Shown: positions 45,442-54,868, numbered from the stretch's first letter. The stretch: 64,000 nt of DNA from Mycetocola_B reblochoni (GCF_003667525.1 NZ_RCUW01000007.1:62001-126000); one strand, 5' to 3'. Notes: generated from the letters alone by a model not told the origin. A program made the numbers and translations.

Positions 45442-46905
45442 ATGGCCAGCACTGCGTCCACCCGCACCGAGTTCGAACTGTCAGCGGTGAAGTTCTCCCG
45501 CCTCACCCGACGCGGGATCATCCTCAGCCTCTCCCTCCCACAAGTTATCGCCCTCTCCGTCGCGGTTGCCGTGTTCATCGCCTCCCTGTACACCGGAGGC
45601 CCAGCCGCCCTGTACACGTCCCCGATCTGGGGCACCGCCGCAGCACTCGCCTGGGTGCCGGTCGGTGGGCGGAAGCTCGTCGAATGGGTCCCCATCTCCC
45701 TCCACTGGCTCCTCAGACAGGCCCTCCGCCAGACGCGGTATCGACGTCGGATCGCGAAGCCACGTCCCGCGGGGACTCTCGCGCTCCCTGGGGATGCGGC
45801 GCCGCTGCGCCAGTACGAGGACCCCGAGACCGGGGCAGTCATGGTCCACGACCCACACGGCCAAACGTTGACCGCATTGGTGGAGGTGACGCACCCGTCG
45901 TTCATCCTCCTCGACCCGGGTGAGCAGGAACGCCGCGTGCACGCCTGGGGCCGGGTCCTGTCCACCGCGTGTCGGTCGACCAGGATCGCCCGCCTCCAAG
46001 TCCTCGAGCGCACCGTCCCAGACTCCGGGTCGGGACTCGCGCAATGGTGGGCCGAGCACGGCAACGACGACGACTCCTGGGTCGCAAGAACCTACCGAGA
46101 ACTCATCGACCGGGCAGGACCCGCAGGCGAACGCCACATCTCCACCATCTCCCTCTCCCTGGACATGCGCGCCGCATCCCGCGCCATCCGCAACGCAGGC
46201 GGCAGCCTCAAAGGTGCAGCGGTCGTGTTGCGGCAGGAGATGGAGACGCTCACCACCGCGCTCCGCACCGCAGACCTCAAACCCTCCGACTGGTACACGG
46301 CTGGGCAGCTTGCTGTCATGCTCCGCTCCGCCTACGACCCCGCGATAGCCGCGACCCTGGAACGATCCGGGGAGATCGGCCAGGACCTTGCGACGGCGGG
46401 CCCGGTTGCAGTGGAAGAGACCTGGGACCAGTTGCGCTCCGACTCCGCGCATCACGCGGTGCTGTGGATCAGTGAGTGGCCGCGCTCGCTCGTCTACCCA
46501 GGATTCCTCGCACCCGTGCTCCTGACCAGCGGGATCAGGCGGGCGTTCACGTTGTTGTGCGATCCGATCCGCTCCGATCAGGCGGCACGGGATATTCGGA
46601 AGAAGAAGACCGAGTACATCAGTGATGCGGCGCAGCGGCAGAAGGTCGGGCAGATCGAAGACGCCCAACAGTCCGCCGAATACCAAGACGTCCTCCAGCA
46701 GGAAGCGGACCTCACCAGCGGCCACGGCGTCCTCCGCTACACCGGACTCCTCGCCGTCTCCGCACCCACCGCCGACGAGCTGGAAGCTGCGGTGTCGGCG
46801 ATCGAGCAAGCGGCGATCCAAGCCTCGTGCGAAACGAGGCGGCTGGTCGGGCAGCAGGCACAGGCGTTCGTCGCGGCAGCCCTGCCGCTCTGCCGAGGCA
46901 TCTGA
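45442..46905 (+). CDS. SCO6880-family conjugation protein (PrgI-like plus VirB4 N-domain)
   Basis: 487 residues. Two membrane segments near the N-terminus (about 28-70) follow a KFSRLTRRG start, as in PrgI-type proteins. The rest matches the SCO6880 type that precedes VirB4 in actinobacterial elements, with HISTISLSLDMRAASRAIR, EISEWPR-like WISEWPRSLVYPGFLAP, and a coiled, charged helix near 370-405. It probably forms the inner-membrane platform for the VirB4 ATPase. It is preceded by the nested hairpin and the intergenic motif. Confidence 0.85.
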   Translation: MASTASTRTEFELSAVKFSRLTRRGIILSLSLPQVIALSVAVAVFIASLYTGGPAALYTSPIWGTAAALAWVPVGGRKLVEWVPISLHWLLRQALRQTRYRRRIAKPRPAGTLALPGDAAPLRQYEDPETGAVMVHDPHGQTLTALVEVTHPSFILLDPGEQERRVHAWGRVLSTACRSTRIARLQVLERTVPDSGSGLAQWWAEHGNDDDSWVARTYRELIDRAGPAGERHISTISLSLDMRAASRAIRNAGGSLKGAAVVLRQEMETLTTALRTADLKPSDWYTAGQLAVMLRSAYDPAIAATLERSGEIGQDLATAGPVAVEETWDQLRSDSAHHAVLWISEWPRSLVYPGFLAPVLLTSGIRRAFTLLCDPIRSDQAARDIRKKKTEYISDAAQRQKVGQIEDAQQSAEYQDVLQQEADLTSGHGVLRYTGLLAVSAPTADELEAAVSAIEQAAIQASCETRRLVGQQAQAFVAAALPLCRGI

Positions 46906-46961
46906 GACGTGAGGCGTACCTGACGGGTGTCACTGCACACTCCGTCGGAAGGCCACCGCTC

Positions 46962-48485
46962 ATGGGACAGCACCACAGCCCAAAGAAGCTCTACTCCACC
47001 GTCCTTGTCGAGGACGGCACCGGCCGGAGGAACCGCAAGACCCGGGAACGCGCCGCCCGGCAAGTCATCGCCCGCGAGCACGCCGAGCAACGCGCTGCGG
47101 AGAAGGCGAAGCTCGCCGCGGAACGGGCAGAAGCACGCTCGACAAACTACCTCCCCCGGAGCGGCGAGCCAGGGGCTGCGGGATTGCGTTCCTTTCGACG
47201 GTTTCGGGTGCCCGCGCATCAGGACACCTCCGCCGCGCTGCAGGGCGCGTACCCGTTCCTCGCCGAAGGCGGCCTCGGCTCCCAGGGCGTGTTCGTGGGG
47301 CAGGACATGTACTCCGGCGGGTCCTTCGTCTACGACCCGTGGGTGCTGTACCAGCGCGGCATCATTACCGCCCCCAACCTCGTCCTTGCGGGCATCGTCG
47401 GCAGTGGGAAGTCGTCCCTCGCCAAGTCGCTCTACACCCGCAGCATCCCGTTCGGGCGTCGCGTGTACGTCCCCGGGGATCCGAAAGGCGAACACACCGC
47501 CGTCGCTGAGGCGGTGGGCGGGAAAGCGATCGTCCTCGGCCACGGCCTCCGGAACCGTCTCAACCCGCTCGATGAGGGCTACCGGCCCGGGGTGCTGTCG
47601 GATGCGGAGTGGGCATCGACGGTCGCGTCGCGTCGCCGGGATCTGATCGGTGCGTTAGCGGAGACGGTGTTGGAGCGGTCGTTGTCGCCGTTGGAGCACA
47701 CGGTCATCGATATCGCCCTCCAAGCGGTCGTCGCGAGTAACGATGTGCCGATCCTGCCGATGGTCGTCGACCGCATCCTCACCCCCGACCCCACAGATGA
47801 CGACCGCCTCGCCGAAGACGGGCGGATGGTCGGCCACGCCCTGCGCCGTCTCGTGTCCGGCGACCTCCAAGGACTCTTCGACGGACCCTCCACGGTGACG
47901 TTTGATCCGACGTTGCCGATGATCACCCTCGACCTGTCCCGCGTCGTCGAAAACTCCACGTTGATCTCGGTGCTGATGACGTGTTCGTCGGCGTGGATGG
48001 AGTCCGCGCTGCTCGACCCGAACGGTGGGCAACGGTGGGTGGTCTACGACGAGGCGTGGAGGCTGATGTCGCACCCGGCGTTGTTGAAGCGGATGGACGC
48101 GCATTGGCGGTTGGCGCGCCATTACGGGATCGCGAACCTGCTGATCTTTCATAAGCTCACCGACCTCGACAACGTCGGCGACCAGGGCTCCGCCATGCGC
48201 TCCCTCGCCAACTCGTTGCTGGCCAATGCGGAGTCGCGGATCATCTACCGACAAGAGTCCGATCAGATCGGGACCACCGGGAAGACCCTCGGCCTCACTG
48301 GCACCGAGCAGAAGCTCCTCCCGTCCTTGGGGACCGGGCAGGGGTTGTGGCGGATCAAAGAATCGTCATACGTCGTCCAGCATCAGTTGCACCCTGATGA
48401 GCTGCGGGCCTTCGATACCACCCAAAGAATGACCCAGAATCCCCGCGAGTTCACGAATCCTGAGCGCTCCGGAGACCTGTCTTGA
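46962..48485 (+). CDS. VirB4-like conjugation ATPase
   Basis: 507 residues. A charged N-terminal helix (about 20-60) leads into an ATPase domain: Walker A GIVGSGKSSLAKSL (about 144-157), Walker B RWVVYDEAWRLM (about 360-371), then IFHKLTDLDNVGDQG and SRIIYRQESDQI, typical of VirB4/TraC. It would energise assembly or substrate transfer in the type IV system. The N-terminal VirB4 part is carried by the preceding gene. A TTGA overlap joins it to the next gene. Confidence 0.92.
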   Translation: MGQHHSPKKLYSTVLVEDGTGRRNRKTRERAARQVIAREHAEQRAAEKAKLAAERAEARSTNYLPRSGEPGAAGLRSFRRFRVPAHQDTSAALQGAYPFLAEGGLGSQGVFVGQDMYSGGSFVYDPWVLYQRGIITAPNLVLAGIVGSGKSSLAKSLYTRSIPFGRRVYVPGDPKGEHTAVAEAVGGKAIVLGHGLRNRLNPLDEGYRPGVLSDAEWASTVASRRRDLIGALAETVLERSLSPLEHTVIDIALQAVVASNDVPILPMVVDRILTPDPTDDDRLAEDGRMVGHALRRLVSGDLQGLFDGPSTVTFDPTLPMITLDLSRVVENSTLISVLMTCSSAWMESALLDPNGGQRWVVYDEAWRLMSHPALLKRMDAHWRLARHYGIANLLIFHKLTDLDNVGDQGSAMRSLANSLLANAESRIIYRQESDQIGTTGKTLGLTGTEQKLLPSLGTGQGLWRIKESSYVVQHQLHPDELRAFDTTQRMTQNPREFTNPERSGDLS

Positions 48486-48994
48486 GCGTAGCCGGACCCG
48501 TCCCAGAGCACCAGGAGTCAGGTGGTTCGGGCGGGGTGTCGGAGGAGGATCTGGTGCGGAACATGATGGCCCTCGATGACGGGTTGCATCGGATCGAGCA
48601 GCACTCCCAGGATCGGTTGATCCTGTTGTATGAGGATCCGGAGACGTTCGGAGCTGGGCATTTCGTGCTGTATTCCTTGCACGGGTCTTCGCCGCGGTTC
48701 GCGATCGAGGAGCAGTACCCGCCCGGGGTCGGCTGGGCCGATGAAGACCGGGTCCCGGTGTCCTGGACATGGGCATCGGAGGCTCGAGTCCCACAGTCGG
48801 ATGGGACATGGCCGTGGGTGACGCTCGCCGAGGGTGAAGTCGTCTCCGCCGACTACGAGAGGCTGCTGCACATCACCGGTGGGTGGGCGGACGCGCTGTG
48901 CGAGCTCATTGCGCGGGAGGAAGCCCTCACCACCGACCCCGTCGCAGACGACGGGGTGGGTCGTTCGGGGCAGGTTCGCACCTTTCTGGCATGA
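48482..48994 (+). CDS. Hypothetical protein of the conjugative element
   Basis: 170 residues from TTG in a TTGA overlap with the VirB4 gene; an ATG at 48563 is an alternative. It is a beta-rich, Trp-rich core (LILLYEDPETFGAGHFVLY, VPVSWTWASEARVP, WPWVTLAEGEVV) followed by ELIAREEALTTDP, a looser version of the shared tail. No domain is recognised. Confidence 0.68.
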   Translation: MSVAGPVPEHQESGGSGGVSEEDLVRNMMALDDGLHRIEQHSQDRLILLYEDPETFGAGHFVLYSLHGSSPRFAIEEQYPPGVGWADEDRVPVSWTWASEARVPQSDGTWPWVTLAEGEVVSADYERLLHITGGWADALCELIAREEALTTDPVADDGVGRSGQVRTFLA

Positions 48995-49536
48995 CCCTTC
49001 GACGCCGTCGCCAGAACAGCACCCAGCCACATTCCGTGGCCCCGAAATCGGGGTTGGTGGTGCCTGCGGTGTTGCCGCAGATTCTCCTCGAAGCCGTGAA
49101 CGCGGACACTCTCGTCGTGACCGTGAACGGTGACCGCCTTGCCGCTACCCCGATCCGCCGAGACGAGATCACAGCCACGGTGACGGAGCTCGTCGGGCGC
49201 TTCGGATCACCAACCCGGGTGGAGGTGCGAGAGATGGACGGCAGCGTCCACGCAGACATCCTCACGCCACCTGCGTCGGAGCCGCGGTCGCCGTTCGCTC
49301 CACCAGAAGACGCCGGACCCGCACTGGTAGCACTGCCGAGCCTTCTGGAGTTCACCGCGGACGGGTTCGTCCCCGGTGAGGACGTCGCCCTCGCCCTGAT
49401 CCTCCGGCACAGCTCGGCTGGCCCGACCGGTGCCGCCCGCGCGCTCGTCGACCGCGGCGAGATCCCTCGCGTGACGGGTGAGGTGATCTTGCTGGGGCGG
49501 ATCTCTGGCACCACTTCGGTGCAGCGGATCGACTGA
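48991..49536 (+). CDS. Hypothetical protein of the conjugative element
   Basis: 181 residues, starting in an ATGA overlap with the previous gene. The N-terminus is basic (RRRRQ), then alpha/beta segments VNADTLVVTVNGDRLA and ITATVTELVGRFGSPTRVEV, and a C-terminal EDVALALILRHSSAGPTGA region. It may interact with the VirD4 protein encoded next. Not recognised. Confidence 0.65.
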   Translation: MTLRRRRQNSTQPHSVAPKSGLVVPAVLPQILLEAVNADTLVVTVNGDRLAATPIRRDEITATVTELVGRFGSPTRVEVREMDGSVHADILTPPASEPRSPFAPPEDAGPALVALPSLLEFTADGFVPGEDVALALILRHSSAGPTGAARALVDRGEIPRVTGEVILLGRISGTTSVQRID

Positions 49537-49617
49537 CCGCCCGCTTATCCGCTCATCGTCGTACCTGTCGTCCTGACCCCGCGCGTTTGTCTTCCTCGGG
49601 GTCAGGAAGGTGCCGAC

Positions 49618-51384
49618 ATGTCCGGTCCTGTACAGGCGAAACCCGCCAACGACCTCTTCATCAACCTCACCCTCGGAGCCCTCATCACCGCCACCGTGTT
49701 CACCGCGCTACTGCGTGTCGCGGGCTCAGTGGCCGCGTTGCTCACCGGGCTGCCCGAACCGTCCGGCGGGTTCACCTCCGGGATGGGTGTCCTTGCCACC
49801 CCAACGGACCCCGGGGCGGCGCTTGGCGCGGAAGGCTTGAACCCGTTCGTCTACTGGGCAGTCGTCGCCGTGGTTCTTGGCGTGCTCGGCGCAGCGGGCT
49901 TCTTCGTGGTTCGGGCGGTTCACCGGTCCAGGTCAAAGTCGGACCCGCACCGGCTCGCCGGGACCGCCACTGCCGTCGAGGTCGCCAGGGTCGCCTCGCC
50001 GAAGGCGCTGGTGAAGAAGGCTGCGACGTTGAGGCCCTCGCTCACCGGGACGCCGGCCCCGGAGGACGTGGGGTATCTGCTCGGTACCGGGAAAGGCGGG
50101 CAGATCTGGGCGACCGTCGAAGACAGCATTCTGCTGATCGGTCCACCCAGGTCGGGTAAGGGGTTGCATGTGGTGATCAACGCGATCCTCGACGCCCCCG
50201 GCGCCGTCATTACCACCTCCACGCGGCCCGACAATCTCACCGCGACCTTGAAAGCACGCGAGAAGAAGGGGAAGGTCGCGGTGTTCGACCCGCAGCAGCT
50301 CGCCCCAGGGCTCCCTTCCGGGATGCGGTGGTCACCGGTGCGCGGCTGCCAGGACCCACTCACGGCGATGATCCGCGCGAAAGGCCTCGCCACCGCCACA
50401 GGGTTCGGCGGCGTCCAGGACGCCGGGTTCTGGGAGGGGAAGACCACCGCCGCCATTCAAACCCTTCTCCATGCTGCCGCTCTCGAGGGTAGGGATGCGA
50501 AGACCCTGTACCAGTGGGCGCTGAACCCACCCCTCGCTGCCGACGCCGTCCGTATCCTCTCCTCTCATCCGGGAGCTGCAGAAGGATGGGCGGACAGTTT
50601 GGATGCGATGGTGCAGGCAGACCCCCGCACCCGCGACTCGATCTGGCAAGGCGTGTCCCTCGCCTTCTCCGCCCTTGCCGACCCCCGCGTCCTCGACGCC
50701 GTCTCCCCAGAGCCGGGTGAGGAGTTCGATCCGGAGGAGTTTCTCCTCGGCAACGGGACCCTCTACCTCCTGGCGACCGGTGCCGGCGCCGGGGCGTCAT
50801 CGGCGTTGGTGGCGGCGTTCATTGAAGACCTCGTTGAAGCTGCCCGGAAGATTGCTGCCCGGTCCCCTGGCGCACGCATGGACCCACCTTTGTTGCTGGC
50901 GTTGGATGAGATTGGGAACCTTGCCCCGCTGCCGTCGCTGCCGACGTTGATGGCGGAAGGCGGCGGCACCGGGATCACCCCACTCCCGGTCTTGCAGTCC
51001 CTCGCGCAGGCGCGGGAGAAGTGGGGCGAGAACCAGGCGAACGCAATCTGGGACGCCTCCATCGTGAAAATCATCCTCGGCGGAGCCTCCAACTCCCGCG
51101 ACCTCCAAGACCTCTCCACCCTCATCGGCGACAGGGACGAGACCACCGACTCGATCACGACGGATGCGTACGGGGCGCACTCGTCGCAGCGGTCGATCCG
51201 GCGGGTGCCGATCCTGCCACCCGACGTCCTCCGCACGCTCCCGTTCGGCACGGGCGTCGTGATGCTCCGCACCGCCCGCCCCATCATCACGAACCTGCGC
51301 CCGTGGCCGTCCCGGGCCGACGCGAAACAACTCCGCACGGACCGGGGTGAGGTCGAGCAGGCGCTCCAGAGCGGTGCCCGGTAG
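49618..51384 (+). CDS. VirD4/TraG-like type IV coupling protein
   Basis: 588 residues. Two N-terminal membrane helices (about 15-40 and 80-100) are followed by a TraG/TraD ATPase: Walker A LLIGPPRSGKG (about 177-187), STRPDNL, Walker B LLLALDEIGNLAPLP (about 424-438) and the VLQSLAQAREKWGE helix. Coupling proteins recruit the DNA-relaxase complex to the channel, yet no relaxase gene is visible in the window. The start follows GGTCAGGAAGGT and the intergenic motif. Confidence 0.93.
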   Translation: MSGPVQAKPANDLFINLTLGALITATVFTALLRVAGSVAALLTGLPEPSGGFTSGMGVLATPTDPGAALGAEGLNPFVYWAVVAVVLGVLGAAGFFVVRAVHRSRSKSDPHRLAGTATAVEVARVASPKALVKKAATLRPSLTGTPAPEDVGYLLGTGKGGQIWATVEDSILLIGPPRSGKGLHVVINAILDAPGAVITTSTRPDNLTATLKAREKKGKVAVFDPQQLAPGLPSGMRWSPVRGCQDPLTAMIRAKGLATATGFGGVQDAGFWEGKTTAAIQTLLHAAALEGRDAKTLYQWALNPPLAADAVRILSSHPGAAEGWADSLDAMVQADPRTRDSIWQGVSLAFSALADPRVLDAVSPEPGEEFDPEEFLLGNGTLYLLATGAGAGASSALVAAFIEDLVEAARKIAARSPGARMDPPLLLALDEIGNLAPLPSLPTLMAEGGGTGITPLPVLQSLAQAREKWGENQANAIWDASIVKIILGGASNSRDLQDLSTLIGDRDETTDSITTDAYGAHSSQRSIRRVPILPPDVLRTLPFGTGVVMLRTARPIITNLRPWPSRADAKQLRTDRGEVEQALQSGAR

Positions 51385-51473
51385 CAGCGGGCGGGGCGGC
51401 CGGGGTCGTGGTCGTACCTGTCTGGTGAGCCCGCGGCTGCGGGATTGACATGGACATGTTGGGAGATATCACG

Positions 51474-51965
51474 ATGACTATTCGCACGAAGGAATCCCTC
51501 TCGGGGTTCGTCGCGTCCGACCCGGAGCTGACGTTCACCAGCAAGGGCGACGCCCGCCTCTACGCCCGGATCGGGCAGCCCCAGGCACGGGTCGAAGACG
51601 ACGGGACCTTCACCCAGCTGGAGCCGACGTTCACGGACCTGGTGATGTTCCGGCGCTCCGCGGAGCTCGCGCATGAGCAGTTCCAGAAAGGTGACAACTT
51701 CCTCGCCGAGGGCGAGACCCGCAGCTACACCGGCAGCGACGGCACCGAACGGGAGCAGTTCGTCGCGTCCCGGATCGGACACGACAACAACATCACCCGC
51801 TACACCGTCGACCGCACCCCGCCCGAACGAGAAACCCCCCAGCAGGAGGCCCCGGTGCGGGAACAGGTGCAGCAGGCCCTCGCCGAGCGCGAAGCACAGC
51901 TCGACCCGGAACCACCCGCCGCGACCAGCGCTGCGTCTTTGCAGCGCGACGCGGTCGCCCGATAA
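51474..51965 (+). CDS. ssb: Single-stranded DNA-binding protein with unusual tail
   Basis: 163 residues from the ATG at 51474, placed by GGGAGATATC (an ATG at 51450 is in frame). An OB-fold domain covers about residues 8-110 (LSGFVASDPELTF, ARLYARIGQPQ, FTDLVMFRRSAELA, KGDNFLAEGETRSY). A normal bacterial SSB ends in an acidic DDDIPF-like tip; this one ends LAEREAQLDPEPPAATSA...RDAVAR, the shared tail of other element proteins. It probably coats transferred single strands. The motif precedes the gene. Confidence 0.85.
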   Translation: MTIRTKESLSGFVASDPELTFTSKGDARLYARIGQPQARVEDDGTFTQLEPTFTDLVMFRRSAELAHEQFQKGDNFLAEGETRSYTGSDGTEREQFVASRIGHDNNITRYTVDRTPPERETPQQEAPVREQVQQALAEREAQLDPEPPAATSAASLQRDAVAR

Positions 51966-52088
51966 GCCGCGGGTGCGGCGACCAGCAACCCCACCACCTC
52001 CGTCTGGTCGCCACACCCGCCTCCCTTCACTTCGCCGCGTCGTTCGCGGCTCTCCTTCTTCGCCTCGCCACGTCCCGGGAGTTTTCTG

Positions 52089-52775
52089 ATGACCACCAAC
52101 AACCCCACCCCACCCGGCCTGCCCGATACCGATCTGCCCAACGCGGGTTCGACCGCGTCGGAGCCTGACTTCGATGGGATTGACCTGTCCGGGCTCCCCG
52201 CAGACGTCGCTGAGAAAGCGAAGCAGTTCGCGAAGCAAACGTTCCAGGCGGATCTGGCGAAGTCGCTCACCGCGGTGGCGCGCCCGATCAACTGGCGCAC
52301 CCTCCCGCCCGCCGACCTCGAGCACGAGCTTCTCGAGCTGAACGGATGGGTCGACTGGCTCCGCCACACATACGGCCTCCCTGCCCAGGTGGTCCCGCCG
52401 ATGTGGCACCGTCACCCCGAACTCCTCTGGGAACTGTCCGCCCTGCGCCAGCACTGGCTGTTCTGCTTCGACCCGCAAGCGAAAGGCAATCAGGCCCTCG
52501 CCTGGCACCACGACTTCAGCGTCGCCTGCGAACGGCTACGGGTCTGGGTGACGATCTCCGGCACACGCCTGGACCGCGACCGCCCCACTCGCATCACCGC
52601 GTGGCCCGGCGGCGAGGCCGAGGACTGGACAGAACCCGACACCACCGAACGCCCCGTCGCGAAGCGCACGGACGATTTCCTCGCGTTCGTCGAGGAGCAG
52701 GTCAAGGCCCGGATTGCGGAGCAGGACGCGGCGATCCGGGAGATTGTGAACATCGATTGGAGCGAGCAGTCATGA
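52089..52775 (+). CDS. Hypothetical protein before the excisionase
   Basis: 228 residues. After a disordered start, the core has INWRTLPPADLEHELLELNGWVDWLRHTYGLPAQVVPPMWHRHPELLWELSALRQHW (several helices; motifs given in order, not one block), rich in Trp and His. No family name is certain, but proteins of this look accompany excisionases in actinobacterial elements. The start follows CGGGAG; the 123 bp before it hold no motif. It ends in an ATGA overlap with the excisionase. Confidence 0.68.
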   Translation: MTTNNPTPPGLPDTDLPNAGSTASEPDFDGIDLSGLPADVAEKAKQFAKQTFQADLAKSLTAVARPINWRTLPPADLEHELLELNGWVDWLRHTYGLPAQVVPPMWHRHPELLWELSALRQHWLFCFDPQAKGNQALAWHHDFSVACERLRVWVTISGTRLDRDRPTRITAWPGGEAEDWTEPDTTERPVAKRTDDFLAFVEEQVKARIAEQDAAIREIVNIDWSEQS

Positions 52776-52981
52776 CCGAACAGATCGGCGACGTCCTCGT
52801 TTCACCGTTGCGGGATAGTCGTGAAATTGCGGCGTTCTTGCGGGTATCAGAGTCGACGCTGTCGCGGTGGCGGGCCGAGAAGAAGGGTCCGCCGTTCATC
52901 CGGATCGGTGGCGTGACCCGGTACCGCTTCGAACAGGTCGAGCACTGGCTCGCCTCCCTCGGCACTGATGAGCACGCCTGA
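52772..52981 (+). CDS. Excisionase-like HTH protein
   Basis: 69 residues of the MerR-like winged helix type (helix_turn_helix_17): LRDSREIAAFLRVSESTLSRW, KKGPPFIRIGG and RYRFEQVEHWL. It starts in an ATGA overlap and itself overlaps the integrase start by 14 bp, the usual xis-int layout. It should direct the integrase to excision. The product is not in the open-frame lists because a longer upstream frame hides it. Confidence 0.85.
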   Translation: MTEQIGDVLVSPLRDSREIAAFLRVSESTLSRWRAEKKGPPFIRIGGVTRYRFEQVEHWLASLGTDEHA

Positions 52982-54191
52982 ACCGACCGGACCGCTGCCA
53001 GTGCCGCCGATCGGGGTGAAGGTCACCACCGATCTCGAACACCGCGCCTCGGGGATCCGTGCTCGTGCCCGCTGGATCGACCCCCACACCCGCAAACGGG
53101 TCACCCGCGCGCGCGTCGTCCCGGACGAGGACGCCGCGGACGAGTTCTTTCAATACCTGCAGGCCTCCGCCGAACTGGGGATCGACAAACGCATCCTGTT
53201 TTCCGACTATGTCGAGATGATCGGCGACCGGTGGCAGCGAGGCCTGGACCCGACGTCCACCGTCGACGGCTACAAACTCGGACTCCGCCTCCGAGTCCTC
53301 CCCGCCCTCGGACATTTGCCACTGTCGCAGATCACGGCAGGGATGATCGATCGCACCATCGACCAGTGGGAAGCCCAGCACTCCGCGTCAACCATCAAGA
53401 ACACCATCGCGCCCCTCGTCCGCGTCCTCGACGAAGCCGTCCGCGACGACCTCCTGCCCAGCAACCCCGCCCGCAACCGGTCCCGACGGTCCCTCGGGAA
53501 ATCGGCCCTCAACCTGAACGAGGATGACCAGTCACCGCGCGTGCACGCGCTCAAAGACCTCGCCATGCTCACGACCCTCGCGGACCGGTGCGGTGATGTG
53601 CATCAAAGCTATTCCGACTTCGTGATGCTCTGCGCTCTCCTCGCTGCCCGCGGCTCCGAAGTCTCGGGCCTTCAAGTCGGCGACATCGACTGGGAACAAC
53701 GGATCGTCACGATCCGCCGCCAAACCTACCCAGGCGCAGGCGGCCTCGTCACCAAACAGACCAAGGGACGAGACATCCGGCACGTCCCGATCCTGCAAGC
53801 GCTCACCCCCGTGCTCGAGCGCCTCACCGCAGACCGTGAGCCTGAGGAACGGCTACTGACCGGACCCCGCGGCGGGGTACTCACCACCGCCTCCGTCAGG
53901 GACGCGACGAAATGGGACCAGCTCGTCACCGACCTCGAGCTGACGAGCCTCACCCGGCACGGCCTCCGTCACACCGGAGCAACCTGGCTCGCCGACGCCG
54001 GCATCCCCCTCCACGTCCTCCAAGGCATCCTCGGCCACAAGTCCATCGAGACCACCCGCAGCTACCTCCACCCCGACACCAGGCACCTCACCGACGCCGC
54101 CGCCCGCGCGAACGCGTTCCTCGACGGACAAGAAAACTCGACCCGCGAGGCTCCTGCCAAGACCCGTCGGACAGCGGCTCCCGGGCGATGA
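52968..54191 (+). CDS. int: Tyrosine recombinase (integrase)
   Basis: 407 residues with an N-terminal arm-binding region, a SAM-like core-binding domain (about 75-165) and a catalytic domain (about 195-385). Catalytic residues visible: Arg in ALLAARGSEVSGL, Lys in KQTKGRDIRHVP, His-x-x-Arg in RHGLRHTGATW, His in GILGHKSIETT, and Tyr in RSYLHPD. It lies 190 bp from the 3' end of tRNA-Pro, its likely integration site. Tandem CCAGGTCCCGG repeats just downstream may be arm sites. Confidence 0.94.
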   Translation: MSTPEPTGPLPVPPIGVKVTTDLEHRASGIRARARWIDPHTRKRVTRARVVPDEDAADEFFQYLQASAELGIDKRILFSDYVEMIGDRWQRGLDPTSTVDGYKLGLRLRVLPALGHLPLSQITAGMIDRTIDQWEAQHSASTIKNTIAPLVRVLDEAVRDDLLPSNPARNRSRRSLGKSALNLNEDDQSPRVHALKDLAMLTTLADRCGDVHQSYSDFVMLCALLAARGSEVSGLQVGDIDWEQRIVTIRRQTYPGAGGLVTKQTKGRDIRHVPILQALTPVLERLTADREPEERLLTGPRGGVLTTASVRDATKWDQLVTDLELTSLTRHGLRHTGATWLADAGIPLHVLQGILGHKSIETTRSYLHPDTRHLTDAAARANAFLDGQENSTREAPAKTRRTAAPGR

Positions 54192-54221
54192 AACGGTCGC
54201 GGACCGAGGCGAAAACGGGCT

Positions 54222-54243
54222 CCAGGTCCCGGCCAGGTCCCGG
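54222..54243 (+). repeat. Tandem 11-bp repeat, possible integrase arm site
   Basis: CCAGGTCCCGG occurs twice in direct succession between the integrase stop and tRNA-Pro. Short direct repeats here commonly bind the integrase N-terminal domain. This is inference from place and form. Confidence 0.4.
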
Positions 54244-54340
54244 CTCGTCGCAACGTCCGCAGTTGAAGCATCTCGATGGACATCGGCAGCCACGGTGGGA
54301 TGCTTCCACAAACCCCTCCGAAGAGGACCATGAAAACGAC

Positions 54341-54377
54341 GAAGCCCAGGCGAGAAACATACTCTCACCTGGGCTTC
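54341..54377 (-). terminator. Terminator of tRNA-Pro
   Basis: GAAGCCCAGG and CCTGGGCTTC form a perfect 10-bp stem five bases past the tRNA 3' end, followed on the minus strand by a CGTTTTC stretch. It could also end integrase transcription on the plus strand. Confidence 0.75.
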
Positions 54378-54413
54378 TCTGTCGGGATGACAGGATTTGA
54401 ACCTGCGACCCCC

Positions 54414-54617
<204 letters not shown>

Positions 54618-54868
54618 GTCGTTGGACAACTCCCCCACTATAGCCGATCGGCGGGACGTCGCCGACCACGGGCGTCCCGGGCGCGTCCGCAGCGGATGGG
54701 GTTTCCTGCTCGCTAACGGAGCTGCGGTTCGGCCCCGTCCAGCATCGCCCGTCACTCCCGGCATCTCCCGCCACTCCCTGCATCGCCCGGCTCCCCAACT
54801 GAGTCCGCAGCGCCGCCGAGACGGCGACCGGGCGTGTGCGCTCGGGACATACATCGCGCCGCCCTGCC
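54618..54868. other. Intergenic region between tRNA-Pro array and MerR gene
   Basis: 251 bp without a supported gene. It contains the probable tRNA promoter on the minus strand (TATAGT, revcomp of 54638-54643 region) and otherwise nothing I recognise. The open frames across it are arginine-rich shadows. Confidence 0.6.
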
